DNA of 18,170 nt, taken from positions 1 through 18,170 of the forward strand of contig JBBHKE010002868.1 of the NCBI GenBank assembly GCA_037447655.1, written 5' to 3'. Positions 8,225 to 18,170 of the stretch are shown here, in pieces. The position numbers were made by a program, and so were the translations under genes. Under the pieces are notes generated by a model. It was not told the origin of the DNA. It was given only the letters and a program-made list of their open reading frames with translations, and did not search any database. The DNA is from Zygnema cylindricum (taxonomy: Eukaryota; Streptophyta; Zygnematophyceae; Zygnematales; Zygnemataceae). Positions within the stretch are counted from its first letter, which is position 1. The number at the start of each line of letters is the position of its first letter.

Positions 8225-8969
8225 GCGTGTACTCTCCCTCGTTCAAAAAAATTCGAAGACGTTTCACGTGTGCAATAACTGCTTTCTATTCGTCTATGGG
8301 GTGTTATTTTGGTTAAAATCAGATCGCGATTTGATTCCAATGCAAGTGTGAAGATGAGCTGGAAGTGGCTCGCGATGATAATAACGCCAAATTGCCGTAC
8401 CTTCCAAGTTCCAAGAGGACGCAAAATGTACTTGTGTTTTTGCCCATTTTTCGTACGGCGTAGTATTTTCTCGTTGAAAGTCCCATTTTCTGTGAAAACG
8501 ACGGGAAAAACCCTTACTTGAACACATGGCAACACGCCCTTAGAAAGGAACCTGGCTAGAGAGAAAACAACGGTGAAGATCTAAGAATATTCGACGGTTC
8601 ATGTAAGCTCTACATTTTTATGGCCGTGTGGCGCGGCGCGGTGCGGCGTAAAACGAAATGATGATGATGGCCGACGTGGATCTCTCACAATGCGCGAAAC
8701 CGACCTCGGAGGTTCACAAAGTCCGAAAAACGCAAGATTCAGTACAGTATCTGTCCAGGAGTCTACAATACACCGTGAATTGCTAATTAGCGTTGTAAAA
8801 AAAACAATTAGTGTTTTCGACTTTAAATTGGGTTCAAGCCCTTTCGCCAAGAAAAAATCCATAGTTCAAATGTAGGCGTTTTTTGGTAGGCCTTTTGTAG
8901 GCCGCCTTTAGCGTAAGTTGTGTTATGGGCTTTTCATGTGATCTTCTTAGATCGTTACTTTCATCAACG

Positions 8970-8996
8970 ACCGTCAGATCGTCCGAATCTGACGGT
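8970..8996. repeat. Perfect 10-bp inverted repeat
   Basis: ACCGTCAGAT (8970-8979) and ATCTGACGGT (8987-8996) are perfect inverted copies around a 7-base loop. The arms are GC-balanced, unlike the AT-rich surroundings, and a T/A-rich stretch follows. It could be a protein-binding dyad or a transposon relic. Confidence 0.6.
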
Positions 8997-9134
8997 TTAA
9001 ATAAAAAGTCGCTCAAAACTCACAGAAAATGATTTTTTTGTCCGATTTTTTTTTCAAATTTAGACATGACGTTTAATTCTCTATCGATCCATGTGCAACT
9101 CAACCCTGAACTATTTTATTTCATTTTGCGGCCA

Positions 9135-9180
9135 ATACAATATGGGTCTTAAGGCCATATTGTATGTTTTGCATACAATA
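9135..9180. repeat. Three alternating inverted copies of an ATACAAT(A) core
   Basis: ATACAATATGG (9135-9145) is a perfect inverted copy of CCATATTGTAT (9155-9165). The right arm, in turn, overlaps TATTGTATG (9158-9166), which pairs perfectly with CATACAATA (9172-9180). The middle arm can therefore pair with either neighbour, giving two mutually exclusive hairpins. Confidence 0.65.
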
Positions 9181-10017
9181 GGCATATTTTATGGGCGTAC
9201 GGTCACTTACTTTTGAACTATGAAAAAATCAGCTCTAATTTATGAATGATTATAATTTGGGTACATTTTTTCCCGTGTAACCGATATAGCCTGTGTTCAC
9301 ATAGTCGACCTTTGAACATGTGAGAACAGGTTCGCGTGATTTTCTGCCGTCTTTATTACTGAGAATCAAATCTGAGTGTTCTTTTTCGTGTCGACGCACT
9401 CACTTTCGCACTCACTTGTGGATATTTCCAAACTCGTTTACAGACGTGCCTACCTGATGGCAGTTGTCGCGAGAAAACATCAGGGACCCCCTAGGAGCCT
9501 ATTTCCTAGAAGTTTCTAGATTTAGCATATGCCTTCCCAAGCAGGCTTTTGGTACTTCCAAACGTTCGTTACTCTTCCCAACCTATTCCTGTATTCCTAT
9601 TCCAAACCTATTTAGTTTGTTGAGGCCCCAATTTGGGAGTTCGTTCCCGAGCAGGATTTCTGAACCACATTCTGAAGACATTTTGTCGAGTCTGTCTCGG
9701 TTCGAGCACTCACCCGAACCAAAGACCCCAGAGCTATTTCCGAACCTCTTTGCCAGCTAGCACTATTCCGTTCAACCAATGGGACGCTGAAAACATTTAT
9801 TCAGGTTAGGTTCCGACAAACGTCGAAGATCCTTCCGGTAAGCTTCTAACGAATTCGTTTTCACGAACCAATAGGCTCTTCCTACGAGAAAACGTCGATT
9901 AATAACGACCGTTGATTTCGTATCCGCACCTTGCACCGCCGGCAGCCGTATGATGGCCAACAGGCATGTGCTGCCCTTCCTGATAGGATCTTCCTCCTCT
10001 TCCATTTCAGAAATTAC

Positions 10018-10027
10018 TATAAAAATA
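10018..10027 (+). promoter_or_regulatory. metE TATA box
   Basis: TATAAAAATA is a canonical plant TATA box. It lies 145 bp upstream of the metE ATG. By the usual 30-base spacing, transcription should start near 10048 (in TTCACA), giving a 5' leader of about 115 bases. The start site is inferred. Confidence 0.75.
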
Positions 10028-10047
10028 GGCTCAAGAACAGCTTTTTC

Positions 10048-10162
10048 ACAACAATCCCTGCAGCAAATTAATTTCTGCTCAAGCCTTTGGGTTCAGGAAC
10101 AAGTCTCCAATTCCTTTCATTTTCTCCATTTTTTCTCCATTTTTTTTCAATTTTCGTACGAA
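10048..10162 (+). other. Predicted metE 5' untranslated leader
   Basis: The leader from the predicted start site to the ATG is pyrimidine-rich (repeated TTTTCTCCA and T runs at about 10110-10150), as is common for highly expressed plant housekeeping genes. It contains no ATG, so the first AUG of such a transcript is the MetE start at 10163. Confidence 0.55.
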
Positions 10163-13100
10163 ATGGCTTCGCACGTTGTCGGTTACCCCAGGATTGGACC
10201 CAAAAGAGAACTCAAATTTGCCCAAGAAGCTTTTTGGGACTCCAAAATCTCCGAAAAGGAGCTTCTTTCGACCGCCCACGGTCTTCGAGTTTCGATGTGG
10301 CGACAAATGTCGCAAGCTGGCATCGACTTTATTCCGAGTAACACATTTTCCTTTTACGATCAGGTAAAAAAAAAAGACAAATAAAAGTACAAATACTTCA
10401 GTAAAATGACTATATCTTTATTTTACATAATTTAGTTTCGGCTGTATAATATATTTTGGAATCTTTTGTTCCACGAGTCAATTTCTGCTTAACATTGATT
10501 TTAACTGTTATCTGTATTAGTAAATAACTAAAAGAATTTTTGGATGCAATATTTTTGAAAATGGTGCAATTCAATTCAATTTTCTGTTTTTTTTAGATTC
10601 AGATTTTGTTTGGTTCAGCGTAGATAATGGGCTTGAGTTGTTTATTGAACTTACAAATAGGAAAATAAAAATTTGAGAATTGAAAATTGTAATTTGAAAA
10701 TTGCTTATTAATTTCTAGAACTGAAACCGGATTTTGGTACTAACATGGAACCGTTGGACTGATAACAGGTCTTGGACACATCAGCTATGGTTGGAGCCGT
10801 ACCGGAACGGTACGGCTGGACAGGTGGCGCGATTGGATTGGAGACGTACTTTGCGATGGCTCGAGGATCTGCGAACCAACCAGCTATGGAAATGACGAAA
10901 TGGTTCGACACAAATTACCATTATATTGTGCCCGAACTTCGACTGGAAATGGAGGTAAAGGTTTCCGACATGTTTCGATTTAAGAAATTGAAGAAAAGGA
11001 CACAAAAATTGTTATAATATACGGTGAAGTTTTTGACTAAATTTTGACATGGTGATTGTGACTAGTTTTGCACTGGCAAAGTGGGTTTTTATTATGGTGA
11101 AGATCTGATATTTGCTGCGTTTACATTTTTTTTTGTTGTTGTCTCTATGCTTTGCAATGTCAGTTGATTTTTGTTTAATTTACGGACGTGATGTCCATTG
11201 CAGAGTTATTAATGACTGGTTAATGAGATTGGAATTTTGCTGGATTGATGGATACGTGTGGTTCTAATGTACATATGTTCAAACTTTAATACTCGTTTCT
11301 AAGATTACGATTGTAAAGCAGCTACTTACATTCGATTTTGGTTCAATTTTGTTTTTGTTACATTCATCTCATTGAAGTTTATAAATTGATATTCGTAAAT
11401 TTGATCACATTTTGCTGGTCAAATGGTTTGGTATTAGTTGCATTGAATTAGTTGAATGTTGGGATTGTGATTCAACTTTAATGTATATTCTTTGTTCCTC
11501 AGATCTATGTTATGAGGGTTATTTTGGTTTGTATTTTACCATTCAATTTTAAGTTAAATTGGTTGCGGGTGGTTGACCCACTGAACTTGATCACAGTTGC
11601 ATTTAACTAAACAAAGTTTCTGATTTTTATCCAATTTTTTTCAACCCAGAATATATTTGCAGTCTGACAGCTCTCTTGAGTATCTTCTTTTCGACTTATA
11701 TTTCCTGAGTGCAGTTCCGTCTTTCTTCCAAAAAAGCGGTGGATGAATACCGAGAAGCACAGTCGATCGGCATAGAAACAGTTCCAGTGATTTTGGGACC
11801 GTTCACGTATTTGATGCTTGGAAAACCTGCAAAAGGGGTGCAATCAGGCTTCGATCGTTTGAAACTTCTACCAAAACTCTTGCCTGTCTACAAAGAGATC
11901 CTCAAAGAACTCGCTGAGGCTGGTGCACGGTACGCATTCCAATTAAAAATACGTCATACCTTGTACTAATAACATTGAATACTTGTTTCACATAAATGGA
12001 TGGGATTTCTTTGGAGCAAGTAAAAGACAAGCTGATCAGGTTTATATTTGATGTTAAGTTCTCAAGCAGATGGTAAACTAATGCCAACAAGCACATTGTT
12101 TATAATTTTCGGAATCAGTGATATCTCTTTGCAAATTGTATTATTCTTGGAATCCTTTCTTGTAATGTGTTTTCAATTTCATTTTTATTCAGATCCTAAC
12201 CTCATATGCTGATGTACTCTGGCAGATGGATTCAACTCGATGAACCTGCCCTGGTATTAGATTTGGAGCCCAGCCATTTGTCAGCATTTCAAGCAGCTTA
12301 TGCTGATCTGTTGAAGGAAATTATAACTGGAAGAGAAAATTCCAATGGGCATTTCGGAACTTCTCCGAGAAATGCCAATGGTCTCAATATTCTCTTGCAG
12401 ACATACTTTGACGAGATTCCTTTGGCAACATATAAAACCATATCTCAATTACGGGGAATAGCAGCTATAGGAGTTGACTTGGTACGAGGCCCTGAAACAA
12501 TAAATCATGTGAGAAACATAGGCCTTCCAGATGGCAAGCTCCTATTTGCTGGAATCGTGGATGGTCGAAACATCTGGGCCAATGACCTGGCAGCTTCTCT
12601 GACTATTCTGAAGCGCCTGGAGGAAGCTTCTGGGAATCAGAACCGTGTAATTGTATCGACATCCTGTTCTTTACAGCATTCTGCAGTGGATCTTCGGAGT
12701 GAAGAGGAGGGGATTGCGACTATCGATCCTGAGCTTCGATCTTGGATGGCCTTCGCCGCACAAAAAGTAGAGGAAGTTGTGGCTTTAGCAAAGGCTTTGA
12801 AAGGAGAAAAGGATGGAGCTGTGTTTAATGCTAACGCACAAGCCATGGCTACTAGAAGAAACTCAACAAGGGTGCATAACCGAAAAGTCAAAGAGGCTGT
12901 AAGTACAGCTAAACTTAGAGCCTATTCTTTTCGCTCAATGTGCCTGTTTGAGACAGTATTTAAATGGTTTCAAAAGGGAAAAGCTTAACATTTAATGGCA
13001 GACGTGACAGGGAAACTTTATTGATTGTATGACATGTGGCTGCAGGTTGCTTGTCTTGGAGAATCAGAGTTTTTCCGGAAGACACCTGTCACAGAGAGAT

Positions 13101-16100
13101 TAGCTAAGCAGCAGAAGAAACTGAAGCTGCCTCTACTGCCTACGACCACTATTGGATCCTTTCCCCAAACTCCCGACATTCGGCGTGTGCGACGCGACTA
13201 CAAGAATAAAAAGTGTGTTCCTTTAAAAAAAAAACTGTGCCACTCACTCATGCTGTATAGCTTATCACATACATTGTTACTGGTTTTTGGCAATGTATAT
13301 TCTGGATACAAATATGGCATGATATTTTGTCAAAGAGTGTTTCTTTCAAGTGTTTGTTTGAAGAGTACCAAGCCAGTATTGAAGCAAGGGGCTGTTTCTG
13401 TCCAAATGTTTCAAAATTTGCTGACAAAATTGGACAATTTTGACTGAATTTGACTGAATTTGACTGAATTTACAAACAATAATCTGTCCAGGAATATTCA
13501 GGAATCTCTGAGAATATCCGGGAACATTTCAAAACTAAAATACCTGTAACTTTTTATAACTGTACAGGATATCACACGAGGAATATGTGGACGCAATACA
13601 GAAGGAAATAGCTGACGTAGTCAAGCTACAACTGGAACTGGAACTGGACGTGCTCGTACATGGAGAACCAGAGGTTTGCTCCATCTTTTCAAACCTAATT
13701 TCCTTTTCTGTGTTCTTTCCAATAGCCTTTTTTCAGCCACGCAGAACTATACTCAATACTCACCCAGGGAAAAGTTTTATTTCCTTTCCCAATCCTAAAT
13801 TACTGCAGATCCTTGCCTAGCCTTACAAAACATTGATCTGTACATCTCATTCCTTGAACTACCGTATAATAAAAGCTAAGAAACCAGTAATGGAAGTTAT
13901 AATACTGCACTGCACATAGTTATCTTTCTTTAAATTAACAAAAACTTTCCTGTTTATTTGTCTTTCTTTTTTGCTGCCTTTCCTCCTCTTTTTTTTTTTG
14001 GCAGCGCAATGACATGGTGGAATACTTCGGAGAGCAGCTGGAAGGTTTTGGGTTTACAAAGAACGGTTGGGTACAGTCGTACGGTTCACGTTGCGTGAAA
14101 CCTCCAGTAATCTATGGTGACGTCAGCCGTCCAAATCCGATGACGACAGCATGGTCCAAATACGCTCAAAAAATTGCGGAGCCTTCCGGAAAACCGGTAA
14201 AAGGAATGCTTACCGGACCAGTCACGATCCTCAACTGGTCTTTTGTCCGTAACGATCAGCCACGGTACGGTATCCGTACATGCGATAATTCTCGTTGCTA
14301 TCGCCGATGCTTCTTCATTGAGATGTTCTGTACGGACTCGGAGACATATACAGATCGCGAGTTATAAAATATTAGGGTTACTCGCAGGAGCTATTAGGGT
14401 TTCTGGTTGCTTTGTCTTTTTCAGCTGGAGGTTTTTCAAATGTTTTTTTGCAATTTTTTTTCTGCTGCAGGTCGGAGACATGTCTGCAAATTGCGTTGGC
14501 GATTCAGAATGAAGTCCAGGATTTGGAAGCTGCTGCAATCGAGGTGATTAAACGGTTTGTTTTAGGAATTTCTTATTGACTGTGACGTGACATAGTTACC
14601 TGCAAATGTCTTTTTTAGTGTGAAGTATTTGTGATTCCAATGAAAATGTCCACTTTTTTTTTCCATTTTCAAAATCTAACATGCAATGTTTTGTTGATCC
14701 ATTGTTCACTATTGGTGGTTTGTTGTTTCTTATCTCTCGTTGTCTCAATGTCCAATGTCCAGTGTCCAATAACATTCAATTTCTATCTGCCTTGTCCAAT
14801 GTCTATTGTCCTGTTTTCAGTTTTCTATAATGTCTAATGTTGCAAATCTTATGTAAAATTTCAAAAAATAAAAAAATAAAAAATTTAGAGTTCCATGAAA
14901 TTCGTAAGTTCATCCAACACGTGTTTTGTACCATGTTCCACTTGTCAAATATCAGCTATGATTTTTGCAAAAAATAAGAAAAGAAAGAATAACATTTGAC
15001 ATTGCGGAAAGTTGATCCTCCATCGATTTTCTGCAGGTCATCCAAATTGACGAGGCGGCTCTGCGTGAAGGACTTCCCTTGCGGAAAGCCGCCCAACAGC
15101 ATTACTTAGACTGGGCTGTACGGTCGTTTCGTATCACAACGGCAAAAACAAAGGATGACACACAGGTAAGCTCTATGACATCAGTTGCATTTATTAGTAT
15201 GGACCACAGTTATTTTGTCTTTTCTCTCCATTTTGGATTGGTCAAAACTCATGCTATGTGAAAATGCCAGTTAGAAAGTATTTAACCCAGGAATACTGTA
15301 CTGAAAAGTATGACCACTCATGTAGTGACATATGGCACTTGTTGTTGTTTGAAAAAGATTGTGCTTGGGAATCGTCAAAGGTTTTCAAATGTTATTTTGT
15401 CTAAAGATGTTTTTGTATTTCGGCTAGCAACTGTTTTTTCCCACTGTATTTTTTGCTTCTCTATCACATCGGAGATGTATTTAGAACTCCTGTATATGTC
15501 TAGAGTATTTTTTGCAAACAATTTTTACCAACGACAAATCAACTATCATTAATGTTGTTGTACTTTTGTTCTAGGACCTGAAAGAATACTTCACTTTCTT
15601 ACCTTTGTCAACCTTTGTTCAACAGATTCACACTCACATGTGCTACTCCAATTTCAATGACATCATGGCCTCTATCGTGGCAATGGATGCTGATGTCATC
15701 ACCATTGAAAATTCTCGTTCCGATGAAAAACTTTTAGTTGCATTTCGGGAAGGAGGAGTTCGATACCCAGCTGGTATTGGACCTGGAGTATATGATATTC
15801 ACTCTCCCCGGGTTCCAAGTGCAGAAGAAATGAGTGACCGAATTCGTAAGGTAAGGAAAAGATAATTTTTTTTCTCTTTTTCGGTTATCATTCTTTCTCA
15901 TCTTTCTCTTTGGTTATCCTGTCTTATATCTTTTGTCGTGTTCATCCTTTTCCGTGACTGTTTAAGTAAACCTTAACTTTCCTTTTTTTGCCTTTGTAAC
16001 TGTTGAGATGTCTGTCTATTTTTTCTTTCTTTATCCTTCTATTCAAAATGTATGTGTGGTTTTAGTTTTGCTGTTGTTTTTTTTTGTAGCTTTCTATTGA

Positions 16101-16489
16101 TGATTCCTTCAGTATTACGAGGGAACTGTGTTTGTTTAATTTGTTCCTAATGTGAAGAAACACTGATTGGACGGAACTTTTGTCGTCTTAAATTGATTAA
16201 ACGGTTTTGGACTAGTTTAAACATGGTTTGAACGAAATATTTTCAATGTTCAAATTGAAAGGCTCAAGTCTACTCTTTATAATCGATTTATAATCGAACT
16301 CATGTTCTTTCAGAGAATCTGGTAATTTTTTTTTTACAGATTTTGGCAGTTTTGGACACAAATGTAGTGTGGGTCAATCCAGATTGTGGTCTAAAGACTC
16401 GAAAATACGAACAAGTTCGTCCAGCTTTGAAGAATATGGTGGAAGCCGCAAAGAAAATAAGATTAGAGTTAGAAGGTCAGAAGGCATAA
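10163..16489 (+). CDS. metE: 5-methyltetrahydropteroyltriglutamate-homocysteine methyltransferase (cobalamin-independent methionine synthase), 11 exons
   Basis: Makes methionine by moving the methyl of 5-methyltetrahydropteroyl-polyglutamate to homocysteine (EC 2.1.1.14). Exons: 10163-10363, 10769-10954, 11715-11929, 12226-12898, 13046-13212, 13568-13673, 14005-14264, 14471-14543, 15037-15165, 15626-15850, 16340-16489. All ten introns are GT-AG, phases 0,0,2,0,2,0,2,0,0,0; the joined frame is 2385 nt, 794 residues and stop TAA, against about 765 in flowering plants. The N-terminal barrel starts at [12 protein letters not shown] (7-18). The C-terminal barrel has [10 protein letters not shown] (458-467), [13 protein letters not shown] (512-524) and IDEAALREG (631-639). 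Zinc ligands are His674 and Cys676 (HMC), Glu698 (IENSRS) and Cys761 (NPDCGLK). About ten residues are extra near 234-252. ATG 10163 gives the family N-terminus with no transit peptide, so it is probably cytosolic. Junctions are inferred by homology. Confidence 0.96.
10364..10768 (+). other. metE intron 1
   Basis: Donor GTAAAA and acceptor AACAG; phase 0, between FYDQ and VLDTSAM. It is AT-rich with a run of AATTGAAAATT-type imperfect repeats at about 10675-10705. No embedded gene was seen. Confidence 0.85.
10955..11714 (+). other. metE intron 2, 760 bp, the longest of the gene
   Basis: Donor GTAAAG and acceptor GTGCAG; phase 0, between LEME and FRLSSKKAV. The intron is T-rich on the sense strand, typical of plant introns. 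It shows no open reading frame of note and no element ends. Confidence 0.85.
13441..13470. repeat. Three perfect copies of a 10-bp unit in metE intron 5
   Basis: TGACTGAATT is repeated three times without change, followed by a diverged TTACAAACAA. The repeat lies inside intron 5 (13213-13567), which has a GTGTGT donor and a TGTACAG acceptor. Unchanged units suggest recent expansion. Confidence 0.85.
14740..14835. repeat. Degenerate TGTCCAATG-type microrepeats in metE intron 8
   Basis: The word TGTCCAAT or a close variant (TGTCCAGT, TGTCTATT, TGTCTAAT) occurs about six to seven times at 14746-14835, at uneven spacing. It lies inside intron 8 (14544-15036). It resembles a decayed short satellite rather than a functional site. 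Confidence 0.55.
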
Positions 16490-17130
16490 GAAAAGGATTT
16501 TTTTCATATTAAAGAACAAAAAAAATCGAATTTGTTCAGATTGGAGTTTTTTTCTTAGGTTTCGATTGGTGGAATTCTCTGTACAAAGAGGGAGATTCGC
16601 AATCGCTAATAGGAGAGATATATGGAGAGGGAGGAGATGAAGCCTTGAGGATTTTGTCTCACAGGTTTTTTTAAATTGGTCAAAGTTACTTGTTCAGATA
16701 GAGGAAGATTTTGAACGGTAGTAAAGTAGTCAGCAGATGGGGATTGTTTTGAGATAAAAATTATGAGAATTTTTGTTGTGTAAAACTTTGTCCAATGGTG
16801 TTATGTTGTGGTTTTGTATGTTGCCTCCCATTCATTATGTAAGGAAGAAAAAGTTTCAATACTAAACAGCTAGAAGGAGATAAGAATTGTGTTTGAGAAA
16901 TTGGAAATCTATCGTAATGTTTTTTTTACTTAAACAGCAAACCTACCATTTATCGCTATCAGCATTTATGTCTTTTTATGCGATAATTTTAGGCATTAAG
17001 CCACACCGCTCATCATTATCACCGTTAAAAAAAATTAATGTTTACGCTAATTTAATTTTAATAATGCTATTTTGTGTATATGTATCTAAGAAGAAAAAAC
17101 ATCCATTGATTTTGACACTTTAAGCCAATT
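16490..17130 (+). other. metE 3' flank with probable 3' untranslated region
   Basis: Follows the MetE stop. No AATAAA was found close by. AT-rich words and TGTAA (in TTGTGTAAAAC near 16775 and TTATGTAAGG near 16838) are possible poly(A) signals but not decisive. A pyrimidine run ending in TTAG near 16558 could act as a 3' splice site in the UTR. The open frame at 16887-17123 has low-complexity hydrophobic composition and is not supported as a gene. Confidence 0.5.
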
Positions 17131-17599
17131 TGTGTGTCGAATTTGTAGCGTCTATGCTGAGTTGGCATCAATAGTATTTCAAGTGCATTACTCTGACAGA
17201 ATTCGCCAAGATACGCACTTGGAAGGGTTTAGAATATCATACAAAACATATAAATTAAAGTAAAATTTAAAAATATTTCTGACGACTTTCCGCTACTTTA
17301 TGCTTTATGTTGAGTAATGTTCGCGCTATGTCTGACGCTTAACGGCTATTCAAATTTAATTTACACGCAAAAACACCTCTAATGGTGTAAAAATGAGAAG
17401 TTCCGAGGACATTTTGTACAAAAACACTTGTCATACATAACGCTATTTTTTACGAACATAATATAAAGTGGTTAACCCTAAATGAAAACTTTCCCTATGA
17501 GCATTAAATCCATTTTAATGTTAATACCACTAATTTATGATTTTGAGCCAAAAAAAATTGTGTCATTAACACTAATAATGATAGTACACCGCGAATCGT

Positions 17600-17622
17600 A
17601 ATTAGAGTAAATTACTCTAATT
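17600..17622. repeat. Perfect 11-bp inverted repeat with one-base spacer
   Basis: AATTAGAGTAA (17600-17610) and TTACTCTAATT (17612-17622) are perfect inverted copies around a single A. Single arms of the same sequence recur near 18083-18093 and 18134-18146. Confidence 0.8.
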
Positions 17623-18025
17623 CGGTCGCTCGAAATTTCGACTCTATCACATCAAATACAGTAATCGATTCTATTTTTTTCATTATTCTAATTTAGGTAA
17701 GGTTTAATTAGCGTAAAAAAATCTAATATAGGTTTTTTTTAAATAGTGTGGAGTACGGACAACGTCTGACCGTGCAAAATTGTACTTTTACAAGTAAAAA
17801 GGTACAAATAATGATTTAATAGAATCGCGCTCACACGTGAAATAGCACTAAACAAAAAAATAAATCACATCGAAAAAAAGCCGTTCGCATAACTCTCGTC
17901 CGTCGACAGCATCGTCGTCAGTGTGAACATTAACTGACATTCAATGCGACAAATATTACTAGCGTCATAATGACGTCAATACTATACGGACTGACACATT
18001 TTGTACGTCTACGTAATTTAGTGTT

Positions 18026-18057
18026 CATAATTATCGCGCACATAATTATCGCCGACA
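18026..18057. repeat. 15-bp tandem repeat, about two copies
   Basis: CATAATTATCGC occurs at 18026-18037 and 18041-18052, period 15, with a partial third unit (CATAA) at 18056. It lies in AT-rich DNA without genes. Confidence 0.7.
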
Positions 18058-18170
18058 TAACCCAATGTAGAATAACTAAATAAATTAGAGTAAACTTCAT
18101 AGTTGAAAAAGCTCAATCACATAAATTAGCGTCAATTACTCTAATTGTTTTTTTTTGTTTTTTTACTCTA

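Larger units (their letters stand above)
7180..10017. other. Intergenic region between retrotransposon and metE
   Basis: About 2.8 kb without a recognisable complete gene. Open frames here on both strands are short, overlap one another and have low-complexity or unstable composition. Listed separately: one exon-like segment near 7618-7755 and strong inverted repeats at 8161-8224, 8970-8996 and 9135-9180. A short GC-rich burst (GGCGCGGCGCGGTGCGGCG) lies near 8630-8650. CCAAT boxes at 9776-9780 and 9868-9872 lie about 240 and 150 bp upstream of the metE TATA box and may belong to its promoter. Confidence 0.7.
17131..18170. repeat. AT-rich intergenic repeat DNA with dispersed ATTAGAGTAA and AATTAGCGT motifs
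   Basis: No gene is supported. ATTAGAGTAA or its complement occurs at 17601, 17612, 18084 and 18136, and again, cut by the window edge, at 18163-18170. AATTAGCGT occurs at 17706 and 18124, inverted at 17044, and once upstream of metE at 8785. An 11-bp inverted pair lies at 17600-17622, and CATAATTATCGC is tandem at 18026 and 18041. This looks like the margin of an old repeat continuing beyond the window. Confidence 0.45.

Noticed and set aside
8059-8535. A 158-codon open frame on the minus strand
   Set aside because: It overlaps other open frames on both strands, covers the 8161-8224 hairpin, and its translation is basic and low in pattern. No family resemblance was seen.
9464-9760. A 98-codon open frame on the plus strand upstream of metE
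   Set aside because: Its translation is Pro/Ser/Phe-rich without domain-like pattern, it lacks a splice context, and it lies in promoter-proximal DNA. Chance is the best explanation.
9950-10162. Using ATG 9950 as the main MetE start
   Set aside because: The canonical TATA box at 10018 lies downstream of that ATG, the family N-terminus begins at 10163, and the predicted leader has no other ATG. Kept only as a hypothesis.
15544-15625. Reading exon 10 of metE from 15605 or earlier ([10 protein letters not shown])
   Set aside because: The AACAG acceptor at 15621-15625 joins DDTQ directly to IHTHMCYS, as in the family; the upstream residues are intron.
16887-17123. A 78-codon plus-strand open frame after metE
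   Set aside because: Its translation is hydrophobic and AT-driven with a Lys run, with no recognisable motif. It is consistent with chance in AT-rich DNA.

Overview
The window is nuclear DNA from a plant or other streptophyte. It is AT-rich. It holds a spliced, eleven-exon gene for plant-type cobalamin-independent methionine synthase (MetE) and a Ty3/gypsy LTR retrotransposon primed by initiator tRNA-Met, the usual plant arrangement. No bacterial operon, CRISPR array, rRNA or tRNA gene was seen. The MetE protein has several departures from the familiar flowering-plant enzyme (a diverged N-terminal half, an extra hydrophilic loop). That hints at a seed-free plant or a streptophyte alga, but the species cannot be fixed from this sequence alone.

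Region 1 (1-7179, minus strand) is one retrotransposon, cut by the window edge inside its 3' LTR. Read from right to left it has a complete 970-bp 5' LTR (6210-7179), a primer binding site (6196-6207), a leader with a 50-bp tandem repeat, gag with three zinc knuckles, aspartic protease, reverse transcriptase, RNase H, integrase with a GPY/F module and a chromodomain-like tail, a polypurine tract (335-353), and the last 334 bp of the 3' LTR. The coding region is dead: several in-frame stops, at least three frameshifts, and an integrase whose second catalytic Asp is Glu and whose catalytic Glu codon is a stop. The LTRs still differ at only 8 of 334 compared sites, so the copy is fairly recent and may have been defective when it inserted.

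Region 2 (7180 to about 10010) has no gene I can name. It holds one exon-like open stretch (about 7618-7755), several strong inverted repeats, and the upstream promoter region of metE.

Region 3 (10018-16489, plus strand) is metE. It has a clear TATA box at 10018-10027, a pyrimidine-rich leader, and ATG at 10163. Ten GT-AG introns separate eleven exons that join into an uninterrupted 794-residue frame with the zinc ligands and homocysteine-site motifs present. The product makes methionine from homocysteine and 5-methyltetrahydrofolate, most likely in the cytosol. An open in-frame extension to ATG 9950 would add 71 Ser-rich residues, but the TATA box lies inside it.

Region 4 (16490-18170) is the metE 3' flank, followed by AT-rich sequence with short dispersed and inverted motifs that look like degraded repeat DNA. 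No gene is supported there.
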